A DNA stretch of 64,000 bases from Effrenium voratum. Its lineage: Eukaryota; Sar; Dinophyceae; Suessiales; Symbiodiniaceae. The stretch is from positions 639,478 to 703,477 of the forward strand of contig CAUJNA010002868.1 in NCBI GenBank assembly GCA_963377175.1, given 5' to 3'. The number at the start of each line of letters is the position of its first letter. The first letter of the stretch is position 1. The position numbers were made by a program, and so were the translations under genes. Below, one piece after another: positions 52,544 to 64,000 of the stretch. The notes under the pieces were generated by a model. The model worked only from the letters and a program-made list of their open reading frames with translations, searched no databases and had not been told where the DNA came from.

Positions 52544-53131
52544 TCATGCAACCTGCCTAAACCGCCTTCGGGCCACGGGTTGCCGTCCCGGCGGGCCCGC
52601 AGGGGCACAAGGCATCAAAGGAGGGGTCGGCACTCGGTAGCCCTCGCCTTCCGGAGTCGCCATCTTTGGCGCGCAGGGGGCCTTCTGCACGGCACAAGGC
52701 GGCCTTGGCTTGCTGGGCGCGCTCGGAGCACTCGGCTCTGGCGCGGGTGGCGCGCTGGGTGCGCTGGGCGTGCTGGGCTCAGCCGCCACTTCTGCGTCTT
52801 GCACAGGGCAGCGCTCGAAGGACTGCGCGAAGGATAACAAGTCGTCCTGGATGAAAGTATTAGGCGCACTGAGCTCTAGAGCCGAGCGCCTCACTACCAG
52901 GAGCCCATCATCCACCTCGTAGCTTGTCTCCACGCCATTCCCGAAGCCATCTTTGGGGCTGTGCAAGACGTGCAGCGATCCCTCTCTCAGCCAGGCCTTC
53001 GTTCTCAGACTCTCGTCTGAGCGCTCCACGCCATCTGCAACCACCTGGTCCATGGACACGCCAAAGCCATGCTCCCGAGACTGCAGGATGGTGAACAGCG
53101 GCACCGTGCCCGGCATTTCCACGACGCACAC
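52544..53131 (-). CDS. long single-exon ORF, hypothetical protein
   Basis: After CTGAGACAG|G the minus frame stays open for 195 codons. The N-part reads MPGTVPLFTILQSREHGFGV, SMDQVVADGVERSDESLRTK and later TSYEVDDGLLVVRRSALELS, a compact-looking globular region of about 110 residues. A Pro/Ala/Ser tail (TPSAPSAPPAPEPSAPSAPS) and a basic end follow, with TGA at 52544-52546. The frame is also open upstream of the acceptor (PICDTSQLQTGSG). It is much longer than any other exon here, so it may be a retro-copy or a gene with a large last exon. No family is recognised. Confidence 0.75.
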   Translation of the reverse strand: MCVVEMPGTVPLFTILQSREHGFGVSMDQVVADGVERSDESLRTKAWLREGSLHVLHSPKDGFGNGVETSYEVDDGLLVVRRSALELSAPNTFIQDDLLSFAQSFERCPVQDAEVAAEPSTPSAPSAPPAPEPSAPSAPSKPRPPCAVQKAPCAPKMATPEGEGYRVPTPPLMPCAPAGPPGRQPVARRRFRQVA

Positions 53132-53238
53132 CTGTCTCAGAGCCCCAGACCCCGTTTGCAGCTGACTTGTGTCGCAAATTGGCGTTCGACTAGTTTGCTT
53201 TCGCTTACGTCTCGCAAATCTCTTTGTTTCCTTGGCAG

Positions 53239-53302
53239 GCCCAGCCCATCCCCCCAGCTCTTATGCCGAATGCCTCACTCTCTCAACTGAACCACAGTCA
53301 AG
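53239..53302 (+). CDS. possible + strand exon with canonical splice sites
   Basis: TTTGTTTCCTTGGCAG|G and GTCAAG|GTGAGTAA frame 21 codons plus one base: AQPIPPALMPNASLSQLNHS, Q. Both splice motifs are the best on the + strand of this window, but no partner exon was found, and neighbours are on the minus strand. Confidence 0.33.
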
Positions 53303-53462
53303 GTGAGTAACCATCACTGAGAGAACACTTCGGGAGTGTGCCCCAAGGTCATTCCCTACAGAACCTAAAGTTCTGTGCTCAAAAGTGTGGTAGCGACCCT
53401 TTTTAAGGCGTCATGGGAGACTCTGAGTGGATGACTCAGTGGAGTCCGCCCCGAACCGATAC

Positions 53463-56475
<3,013 letters not shown>

Positions 56476-56603
56476 AAATAGAACTCCAAAATGGTGGTTG
56501 CCCTTTGTTGGTATCCATTTAAACGGTGCCGTTTTGGCACCGTGTCCTTCTCCAAAATTTGACGAAGGTCAATGAAAATCAACCTAAAACCAGCGAAATC
56601 CAC

Positions 56604-56789
56604 CTATGTTCGAGCAACCTGAGCTAAGACACGTTGGGAACATTCCAGGTCCTTCTGCCACACGAGTTTGACAGCCTCAGAGGAATCCTGCACTTGAGAG
56701 GCCATGCATGTTTCCAAGGTCCGGGCAAACTCTGTCCAACTAGAATAGGTTGAACTCCCCAGTAAAAGAACCTTCAGTGGTGAGCTCAT
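56604..56789 (-). CDS. possible exon or small ORF
   Basis: From ATG at 56787-56789: MSSPLKVLLLGSSTYSSWTE, FARTLETCMASQVQDSSEAV, KLVWQKDLECSQRVLAQVAR, T and TAG, where the same bases form CATAG|GTGGAT, a donor lying in a CATAGGTG-type element end. It is protein-like, but composition is less GC-rich than the other exons. It could be an internal exon. Confidence 0.37.
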   Translation of the reverse strand: MSSPLKVLLLGSSTYSSWTEFARTLETCMASQVQDSSEAVKLVWQKDLECSQRVLAQVART

Positions 56790-56861
56790 TGTTTATAATT
56801 TGTCCAAATTGTAAGTCTCAATAAGGGACCTTTGGTAGACATTGTGAAGCTGGCGTGCCAA

Positions 56862-56985
56862 ATGGCAAAGCCCGTACCCCTAGTGAACATCCCAATCCCC
56901 ACTAAAATAGGTTCCAAAATGGGTGGTGAATTCACCTACCCCGAAATGGTATCAACCAAAACGGTTTTGACCACCACAGCCAAAT
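56862..56985 (-). mobile_element. family A TIR element at intron start
   Basis: AATGGCAAAGCCCGTACCCC ... GGTTTTGACCACCACAGCC. It starts about 14 nt inside the intron that follows the exon at 57000-57098 (gene sense), as in the copies at 21.3 and 28.6 kb. Confidence 0.72.
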
Positions 56986-56999
56986 CAGGTCGTCGAGAC

Positions 57000-57098
57000 C
57001 AGGATCCTCGTCCCTCCAAGGACCCGCGTTGCGATTCTGCGATTCGCCTCGCTGGTGGCGGCGAAGACGTGCAGGCGCCGCAGGATCCAGGGCACTCC
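57000..57098 (-). CDS. candidate internal exon (99 nt)
   Basis: The acceptor GATGCTGTCAG|G and donor GATCCTG|GTCTCG. The best frame reads ECPGSCGACTSSPPPARRIA then ESQRGSLEGRGS. Another (RRLHVFAATSEANRRIATRV) is equally open, so the frame is not settled. Confidence 0.48.
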
Positions 57099-57891
57099 CT
57101 GACAGCATCTGCCGGGGCTTTAGGGAACCCGCTGCGTTGTTGGGTGGACTGTTTCTCCGAAAGGGAAACCGCCCATCTTCGGGAAGTGTCGAGGATTTTC
57201 AGGATGTGGCTACACGACGTCTTATCGATCCAAGCACAAAATGGCCTAATTTGTGCGCGGTCTATGTCCACCAAAAGGGCCGTGAGCCCAGATATTGAGG
57301 TGTTCCAACGAAAGGGGCCTTCTGAGAGAGCCTATAGGGTTAGCCCGCACGGGCCACGATCTTCTTTGAGCGCCTGTTGGCCTTCACTATAGAAATCTGC
57401 CCCAAAAAGCCTATGTGGCTTGACAACGGCCCAAATAAAGAGAATTCTCCGTTTCCGTGAAACCTAAACTTGGCCCGAACAGGAGACCAAAGAAGAACCC
57501 TGTTTCATTGTTGTGCCCTCGTTCACTTTTGGGCTTCCTTTTGAGAACCGAGCCAGCCTTCCAAAGGCATGGCTGGCCAGCCATGCCCCCAAAAAACAAC
57601 TAGCGAAACAATGAGCCCTGTCCTTCCTTTGCCGAAAGGGCCATACGTCCATGAAACAAATCGATGGCGCTGGTAGATGGTTGAAACCAATCTCAAACTT
57701 CGAACCCACACCATTCCCAACCAACTAAAGGGGGCCTAGGTGGTGGTTTCTCCCAATCTTGAAATGGGCGTGTCTTCTTTGGAGCGTTCCCCTGTTTTGG
57801 TGGTTTATAGGGAAGCCGGAGAAGAAAAAAAGAAGAAGAAAAAAAAAGAGGAAGAACAAAACAAACAAAAACGCCAGCACAGACCCCCAAC

Positions 57892-58093
57892 TCGCCCCCC
57901 GGGCGGCCCGCGTGGCGGCTGTGTCCCACTCCTCGCCTGCGCCTTGAGGAACCGCTCCAGGTCCCGGGGCTCGGAGCTCTGCAGCTTCCACACCCCGCCG
58001 AAGACTCCTCCGGGAAGTTCTTCGGCGGGAACCCACGGGTCGATTTCTTCGGCGGAAAGCGGCAAGCGGCAAGCCCAGTGGGCAAGGGAAGGC
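57892..58093 (-). CDS. large internal exon
   Basis: From GGTTTCCAG|G one frame reads PSLAHWACRLPLSAEEIDPW, VPAEELPGGVFGGVWKLQSS, EPRDLERFLKAQARSGTQPP, RGPPGG. The acidic then helical pattern is convincing, although two Arg-rich frames are also open. The donor is probably GGGGCGA|GTTGG. No domain is recognised. Confidence 0.58.
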
Positions 58094-58157
58094 CTGGAAA
58101 CCTGGAGGTCCAGTGGAGAAGTTAGAAGCCGGTGCCGGCTTACTTCCTTTCTGTAGC

Positions 58158-58174
58158 CTAGCTGGGGGACCTAG
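58158..58174. repeat. CTAG...CTAG remnant of the introner-like TIR
   Basis: CTAGCTGGGGGACCTAG resembles the right end of the 5031-5142 element (CTACTGGGGGACCTAG). Only this end is visible. Confidence 0.4.
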
Positions 58175-58290
58175 TGGTTCAAAAGGGGTTGAAAAACCAA
58201 GGCAACAAGACCAGTTGGTTGATTGTCTGCGAAGTGGTCTGAAGGAATCAGGGCTGCTTGAGTTGGGGAGTGGCGGAACCTGAAAAGAAT
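58175..58290 (-). CDS. possible upstream exon
   Basis: The minus frame TQAALIPSDHFADNQPTGLV then ALVFQPLLNH runs up to ACCACTAG|GTCCCCC, a junction of the same CTAGGTCC type as the 5031 element. In that frame the TAG would be a stop unless another frame is used. Weak. Confidence 0.28.
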
Positions 58291-58808
58291 GGATGTGGAA
58301 TTCACTTGTTCTGTGATACCAAAATGAGATTTCAGCGCCATGCCCGGCTTTACCAGCATAAACATTTTGAAGGGGACTCAGGATTTCCTTGCCATCACAC
58401 AGAATGTAGAGCCCCACAACTATGGAACAGGGAGGTCCATTTTTGGTTGACGGAGTTCGCAGGAAACCTCCAAGAGGAAACAACCACTCCGGAAACAAAA
58501 ACATTCAACTGTCCAGGAAGGTGATCTGAAACGACAGCCCTGGCCAGCAACATTGCTTGATTGACAACAATGCTTACTTGGAAAACTGCCAGCTAGGAAT
58601 GGCGGTTTCGAGCCCTAGCTGGGAAACTGCCAAACAAACCGGGTTTGCATGCGTGCGTGTGCCTCCGTGCTTCTGTGAGCTCGCAGGTTTTGCTTGTGGG
58701 TGTGTTTGCGTGTGTTTGTGTCCGTGTTTGGACGGAATGTCACTTCTAACAACTCCAAACCTGCAACCACCAAACACCCGTCCTCCAGACTGGTTGGCCT
58801 CTTTTCTC

Positions 58809-58947
58809 AGCTGGGGCGCCTGGGCGCGCGCGAGCATCTGCTGCGCGAAGGCCTCGTACTCCAGGGACCTCAGCAGCGGCAGGGACCACATGGAGCTGCC
58901 GAGGGCCCGCTGCAACGTCTGCGCCACCTCACGTCCGAAATTTCGGA
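58809..58947 (-). CDS. internal exon, helical
   Basis: The frame reads DVRNFGREVAQTLQRALGSS, MWSLPLLRSLEYEAFAQQML, ARAQAPQ. The start may be GGACGTGAG|GTGG (58927) or further upstream. The end needs a GC or GA donor near CCCCAGCTGAGA. The residue pattern is strongly coding. Its 5' edge contains a perfect 20-bp palindrome (58931-58950). Confidence 0.65.
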
Positions 58948-59968
58948 CGTCCCGGGGCGGCTTCCAATTCGGCCCGCTACCAGGGGCTCAAGCGTTTGAC
59001 CAATCCACGCCAACTAAGAGACCATGGTGGTTTCCATGTTGGTTCGGAGACAATCCACATGCAGAAAACCTCAGTGGGAATGAGTGGGAATGGAAGCATG
59101 GCGGTTTCCCTTTTGGTCCCCCCGACCCAATGGCTTAAGAGCTGGAGGTCTTGGTACCCTTCTGGACTGGATACTTCTTGGGAACATCATCGTAGCGGGC
59201 GCCAACAAGTTCGGACTTTCTGTGATTTTCGAATCCACCCAGGACGCAAGGAAACTTCAACCCCCAACCCCCGCTCTTCAAGTCAGGTGGCGAAGACCCA
59301 AGCAATAAACAGGGGCCTCATTCACTTGGGGCAGTATATGTTTGTTCAATCTTATCAAGGGGAATTGGACCTGAGTGATTGCAGGATACTGCCCCTGCTT
59401 TTTCCTTGCTGCTCCTCATTGCTCAAGCTTTCTCGATCGTGCGGTCTCTATCAGTCCCCTTTCTCTCGTGGTGTTGGTTTGTCCCACTGCAATCTCAAGT
59501 TTCCTTCCACCAGTGTTTCTCAGTTTGTCATTTCCTGCCGAGGTAGAACCTGTGCAATCGTGTAGTCCCTTGCTTTATCTTTCTCCTACTCTCCCACCAA
59601 CATGCAGGGACCTCTTTCCAAAAAGGAAAGCCATGCACAGGACATTCATATACTTCCATGTTCGTCATTTCCCAGAATCACCAGCCTGATTTGCCAGGTA
59701 ACATCCAAAACTGGTGCCTGTTTTGACAGAGTACGCTTTTCCCCTTTTTCTTCGTTTGTCCCCCTTTTCTTCCCCTTATTCTCAGTTACCCAGGATTGTT
59801 TGAACCCGGGTCGTAGATGGTCCTCGGAACGCTGGGGAGGCACCGCCATGTACCAGAAGAAGGCCAAGTCTTGGCCAAGTCTTTCCTTTCTTAAGTTGAC
59901 CGTCTTGCACCTTCCGTGCCTTCCGTGCCTTGAGTCCTCACCGAGGAATCCCCTTCAGCCAAACTCAC

Positions 59969-60068
59969 CGTGGTTCCCTTCCGAACCCCTCCGTCCGCGC
60001 CTCCTCAGCACTGGCGTTTCGCTCCTGGAGGAACTCCTCGAGCTGCTTCTCCGCCAGCTCCACATACC
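59969..60068 (-). CDS. coiled-coil exon (100 nt)
   Basis: The acceptor GGGCTGAG|G and canonical donor CCACG|GTGAGT bound YVELAEKQLEEFLQERNASA then EEARTEGFGREP. The heptads L..KQL..FL are clear. Both splice sites and composition are good. Confidence 0.76.
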
Positions 60069-60074
60069 TCAGCC

Positions 60075-60160
60075 CACATGGCTGTGGGTCAAGAATAGGT
60101 GACCAACATTGTAACATGGGTTGCCCTGGTAAATGGAAACATGGACTAAAATGTGCGGTC
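60075..60160 (+). repeat. dispersed repeat also present at about 527-600
   Basis: GGCTGTGGGTCAAGAATAGG, TGACC and TGGAAACATGGAC...AAAAT recur in the same order at 527-600. It contains the CCCTGGTAAATGG word of the small CATAG elements. Confidence 0.5.
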
Positions 60161-61652
60161 CGATTCCTGGTGGTTTAATTCTGGCGGCCCAGCCGGGCGT
60201 TTCTTTTCACGGCACCCTTGAAAGCCGCGCTTAGAGCAAAAGAAAAACCCCTGGCTTGTCCCCTCAATCAAAAAACGGACCAGCTAGAGGTCCCTCAACG
60301 GGGGAGCTCACCTCCCACGCGCCTTAATGCCGGAAAAGTGCGCTTGGTGATTGTGGAACATGATGGGAGCATCTCATGCACGGCGCAATATGGAAGGTCA
60401 TGGAAACTAGGGTACAAGATTTGTTTAATTAGTCAAGGGTTGAACACAATCTGCACAGTGTCAAGTTATTCTCAACCCTACGGCGCCCACAAAAAACAAC
60501 AAAACAGGATTGTTACATAAGTCCAGGAGTATTTCATGCTACCTCCGGAGCCGACAGGCCGGCCCAGCCAGCGCTAAAACACATGGAAGCAAAACCTGTG
60601 TTTCATTGCAGGTGTCCGCAAACGATACACAACGCTAGCCTCAGTGAAGATTTTGGAAAATGAATTAAATATGCGGGGTCGAAACAAAACAAGGGTTGAG
60701 GGCGTTGGAGGAGCACTTTGAACAAGCGGAATAAACAGGAATAAGACACTGCCTTGGTCTCGCCGAGCCTCCACCCGCCCTTCGCAAATGGTTAGGCACC
60801 GTACATTAAAAGTATAAGTCTCATGATTCAGGATCCTTTTCATGACTGGAATTGCTCATTCAAATCTTTTAGTTGAGCTCGCATAAACTTCCCAGACACC
60901 AAAAGGTGATGCTCAGCATCAACCCAAGGACCTCCTTGTTAAGCGCCTGTTACAATGTGTTTATTATTATCATGATTTGTAAAAAAAAGACAAGCCGTGA
61001 ACAAAATGGTCGATTGCTTGATAGACACCAAATGGGGCGAAGAAAGCAAGGTCCACGGCTGCTGAAAAGGAACCAAACATTTGGTGGAGCCTGTCGAAAA
61101 TGAAAGAAATTGATCCGCCCTGACACCGACATTTCAAAACCTGCCCTTAAGAGCGGTGATTGGCATCCTGCCCCAATGTATGGCTCGAGCTTCTGCTTGT
61201 GCAGCAGCGTCCACTCGAGCTTATGCTCTTCGTCAAGGGAGGCACCCTGGCAAGGGTGAAAACTGAACGCCAAACATGAGGATGAGCTTTAGAGTGGGTA
61301 TGAGGGGGTGTGAGGCGGTTTAGGGCCGGGTGGAAGGTTGGTTTGAATGCTGCTTTACCATCCCCAACAAGTATTGGTTCGGTGCACAATTGCAAAACCT
61401 TGTGAAGAAAGAAACGGTTGGTCTTCCACGCCAAAGCACTTTCTCTCGTCTTTTCTGGACGAAGCTGATTCTTGCACGCTCCCGAAACCCAATCTCTTGG
61501 CCAACAGCGTGGGTCCCTGGCATTAGTTCCTTGACAGCCCACTGTCAACCCACGTCACCTGCAATGTGCCCGAACCTCCTTGTAAGTCCGCCCCCTCCCC
61601 CCCAAAAAAAGATCAAAGAGACATGCTCATGGTTTCTCCGTGTCTTTCGCGC

Positions 61653-61821
61653 CTGGAACTGATGGCACTCCTCCCGCATGAAGGACTCCAGCCGGCTCTG
61701 CAGCCCCGAGGCCCGCACCAAAAACGCGCAGAACTCCCGGGCCAAAGGCGACAGCCCAGTCTCCGCGTCCGCAGCATCCCTCATGAAACCCAAAGCGTCC
61801 GTCCCGAAGGCAGCACCGAAG
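61653..61821 (-). CDS. internal exon (169 nt)
   Basis: A long pyrimidine tract and CGGCTCCAG|C precede FGAAFGTDALGFMRDAADAE, TGLSPLAREFCAFLVRASGL, QSRLESFMREECHQFQ. The intron begins GCGCG (GC donor). A + frame is also open, but the helical, Leu/Phe-patterned minus frame and splice context are better. Confidence 0.65.
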
Positions 61822-62394
61822 CTGGAGCCGAACGGAGAAGACGCAGAGGGAGATGGGGGGGACGCGTGGAAATCAAAAGGGACCTGGGGTCGACACCGCT
61901 TCTGACAACTTATTCCTTGGCCTTTCCAAAAGGCGACGGAACACAGGAAAATGGCACGCAAGGCTCATAAACTCGCAGGTTGCTTCACCAAGACCAGGGC
62001 ATTTGTCAAAAAGCTCCCTTGGGTCATGTTGTGATCAGGGTTTCATTTGGCTACCCGCAGGTAGACGTGCATATCCGGGCGCTTTCTTGGGATAAGAGTT
62101 ACACCTGGGTTTAAGTCTACCTGGGGTAATCAAATAATGGAACCCGGGCTCCCACAGCCATCGGTTGGATTGACCCCTGTAGACATGGTCTCAGGGTTGA
62201 CGATATTTCCCCTTTGCACAACACTGGATTCGGCAGCTCGCTCAAAAATTGCATTTGGTTTGTGGTGAAGCTCATAGGTGCCTGAGAGGAGCACATGTAC
62301 AGTAGTACTTCCTCCTTTTTTCCCCAACAGCTGAAAGCTTTGGGGTCTCAGCCCAGATAGGCTCCGGCGTGTTTCCGGGGCGGCCCAGAGGTAA

Positions 62395-62460
62395 GGTTCC
62401 ACAAGGGTTCCACCAGTGTTCCACCAGGGTTCCACCAGGGTTCCACGAGGTTCTGCGAGG
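62395..62460 (+). repeat. 12-bp tandem GGTTCCACCAGG
   Basis: About five degenerate units of GGTTCCACCAGG/GTTCCACGAGG. In minus frames it reads as repeated Gly-Thr-Leu-Val-Glu or Trp-Asn. It is a small minisatellite next to a GC-rich block (62340-62395). Confidence 0.7.
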
Positions 62461-62989
62461 GCTGCAGGGTGGTGCGAGCACTAAAAAGAGCACCGCGTGC
62501 TGTTGGGGATGTCACCTGAGCTTATTTCTTTGGGGCGGGGCTTCGGAGTCTGGAGGGGTCAACTGGCTTCAACATGTCCGAAAATTTAGGCGTGGACCCT
62601 TTTTGTGAGTTGGGCTTCAAGGGAAACCAGAAGGGCACCGAAGAGGCGTCTCCTCTTGGTGTCAAAACTGGGACTCCTCCAGTTGGGAGGTTTCCCCTTG
62701 GATTCCTTTCAAGCTTTCGCACGTGCCCAAGTTGGAGGGGTAATCAGAACTTCGCAGCAGTGAAAGGAATCCAGCCCTTGAGGTGCTAAAAGGGCCTCGA
62801 CAATTGGAAAGCGGTTGTGGGGAAGCTTAACTTGAATCACACATTTAGTCACAGAAGTTGCCGATTTGGATTTTTTGCTTAGCGTTGCAGACTTTTGGCC
62901 CCTCCCAGCTGAGGCCACGTCTAGGCATGACACTGGCCATCTCTGGACCTTGCCAGCCCATGAGGCCCCCCTGCCACATGCCTTGAGGC

Positions 62990-63160
62990 CACAAGACAAG
63001 AGACCGAACAAGGTCAACGAAGGACCTAAAATGGCAAATGAGACCACAAACAACCCAAGAAGACCACAGAAAAGCCGGCAAAGCCAAAGATAAAGCCAAA
63101 CAAGGCCACAGATAAGGCCAAACAAAGCCAAATAAGGCGAAAGATAAGGTTGAAGTGCCA
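62990..63160 (+). repeat. GGCCAAACAA/GATAAGGCC short tandem repeats
   Basis: Imperfect units of about 18-22 bp (AGATAAGGCCAAACAAAGCC and variants) create hydrophobic Leu/Trp/Phe frames on the minus strand, which should not be read as membrane segments. Confidence 0.65.
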
Positions 63161-63397
63161 AGGCCACAGTGACAAGAGAAGTGCTGTTTGTTCTCCTTCC
63201 ACGCGTTAAGACCCCGGTGTACCCCAAATTCAAGGTACCCTGCAGCCGACCAGTGCTGACTCCAGATTGATCAGCCCCAGTTTATTAATATAGGGGACTG
63301 TCCACTGGCGTCGGCGGATCGCGTAGCGATTTCAATAAGCATGTTTTCCGGGATTTCAACATATTCTCAAAGGAATAGGGGTGGCCCGAAACCACAC

Positions 63398-63487
63398 GTA
63401 CTCTACGATCAGGGTCCCCTCTGTGCAGTGCACGTCGAAGAGCCAACGAACCGAAAGGCAGAACTCCTCAGGCGCGGGCACGGCTTG
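63398..63487 (-). CDS. internal exon (30 codons)
   Basis: The strong acceptor CGCCTCCTTGCAG|C and donor GAGTAC|GTGTGG enclose exactly 30 codons: QAVPAPEEFCLSVRWLFDVH then CTEGTLIVEY. Beta-rich pattern, family unknown. It is the rightmost recognised exon. Confidence 0.75.
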
Positions 63488-63862
63488 CTGCAAGGAGGCG
63501 AGCGGTTGAATTAAAGACTCCCTTCCCACATTTCCGGATCCGCGGCGTGGAAGCGGGCAAGCCCTCACTCAACCTTCCGGCTCAACATGAAACCCCAGCT
63601 GTAAGCTCGCAGGAATAGCCCAGGTGTCCTTGTACAAAAACGGATGGAACTGGTGACCTGTGTTAGCATACCTTGTTCACCCGCAACCGGGACAGTGAAA
63701 GGGGATCTCAATAGGCTGGCCCTGTGTTGGGTTCCTCCCGTTTCAGGCGAGTTTCACTGAGGAAGCTCAGAACATCATTCACTTGCTCCCTTCACACAAG
63801 TTGCCGGTTCACTGCTCGTGGGAGCACCGAATTGATACAACCCCCACACCAACTGGTGTCAA

Positions 63863-63981
63863 ATGGCCATGGGTCAAAATCAAAATCCCGAACCCCCGGT
63901 GAACATCAACCAATTCCCACTAAAATAGGTTCTAAAATGGGCCCCAAAATGGGATCCCATTGGTTTTGACAACAGCCAAAT
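63863..63981 (-). mobile_element. family A TIR element at the right edge
   Basis: ATGGCCATGGGTCAAAATC, GGTGAACATCAACC, AAATAGGTTCTAAAATGGGC and GGTTTTGACAACAGCCAAA. The adjacent sequence to the right is cut by the window, so its position relative to an exon is unknown. Confidence 0.72.
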
Positions 63982-64000
63982 AGAGCAACAAGGAATCTTC

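Noticed and set aside
62850..63233. Hydrophobic minus ORF resembling a membrane protein
   Set aside because: Created by GGCCAAACAA/GATAAGGCC repeats rather than a transmembrane protein.

Overview
This is eukaryotic nuclear DNA with no bacterial gene organisation. The real coding content is a scatter of short, GC-rich exons (34 to about 590 nt) separated by introns of 0.1 to several kb. Almost every exon I can support lies on the minus strand. Acceptors are mostly AG|G. Donors are GT, with GC or GA needed at several places to keep the reading frame. Long stretches are degenerate TTTAGGG-type telomere-like sequence, (TG)n satellite and trinucleotide arrays. This combination fits a dinoflagellate (Symbiodiniaceae or Suessiales-like, or another core dinoflagellate with long introns). 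That is an inference from style: no marker gene fixes the species, and I did not find the dinoflagellate spliced leader by eye.

Layout, read right to left because genes run on the minus strand. From 64 to 56.6 kb there is a series of exons of unidentified genes, some coiled-coil. From 56.5 to 53.5 kb lies a 3-kb graded TG satellite, followed by a 195-codon single-exon ORF (53.13-52.54 kb). From 51.2 to 47.2 kb four phase-matched exons end a coiled-coil protein. From 45.9 to 43.9 kb are an AT-rich satellite and inverted repeats, then a terminal exon at 43.7 kb. From 41.8 to 37.0 kb is the clearest gene: a PDZ-like domain assembled from three exons of 45, 78 and 123 nt whose phases agree. From 34.3 to 32.1 kb there are two gene ends. 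From 30.9 to 27.0 kb four phase-consistent exons form a basic protein of unknown function. From 24 to 11.5 kb are more exon chains, interrupted by telomere-like and CAA/CGA arrays (13.5-15.4 kb). From 10.8 to 7.5 kb is a coiled-coil gene, and from 6.7 to 3.5 kb the 3' parts of others.

The most interesting content is in the introns. One 108-bp intron (5031-5138) is itself a terminal-inverted-repeat element whose repeats carry both splice sites, the arrangement described for introner elements, with a diverged second copy at 22.95 kb. Two other small elements (28879-28986 and 47430-47487) have CATAGGTG/CTATG-type ends and exact 8-bp target-site duplications, like hAT-type MITEs. A third family of about 125 bp occurs seven times, three of them 0-20 nt downstream of a splice donor. 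A shorter AAGGGAAGCC-containing motif recurs in most introns. Together these suggest a genome in which small DNA transposons have built or remodelled introns.

Limits: exons were recognised by eye from composition, splice motifs and phase. GC-rich exons are often open in several frames, so frame and strand stay uncertain where stated. Gene boundaries and 5' ends are mostly unknown, and no function beyond PDZ and coiled coils is claimed.
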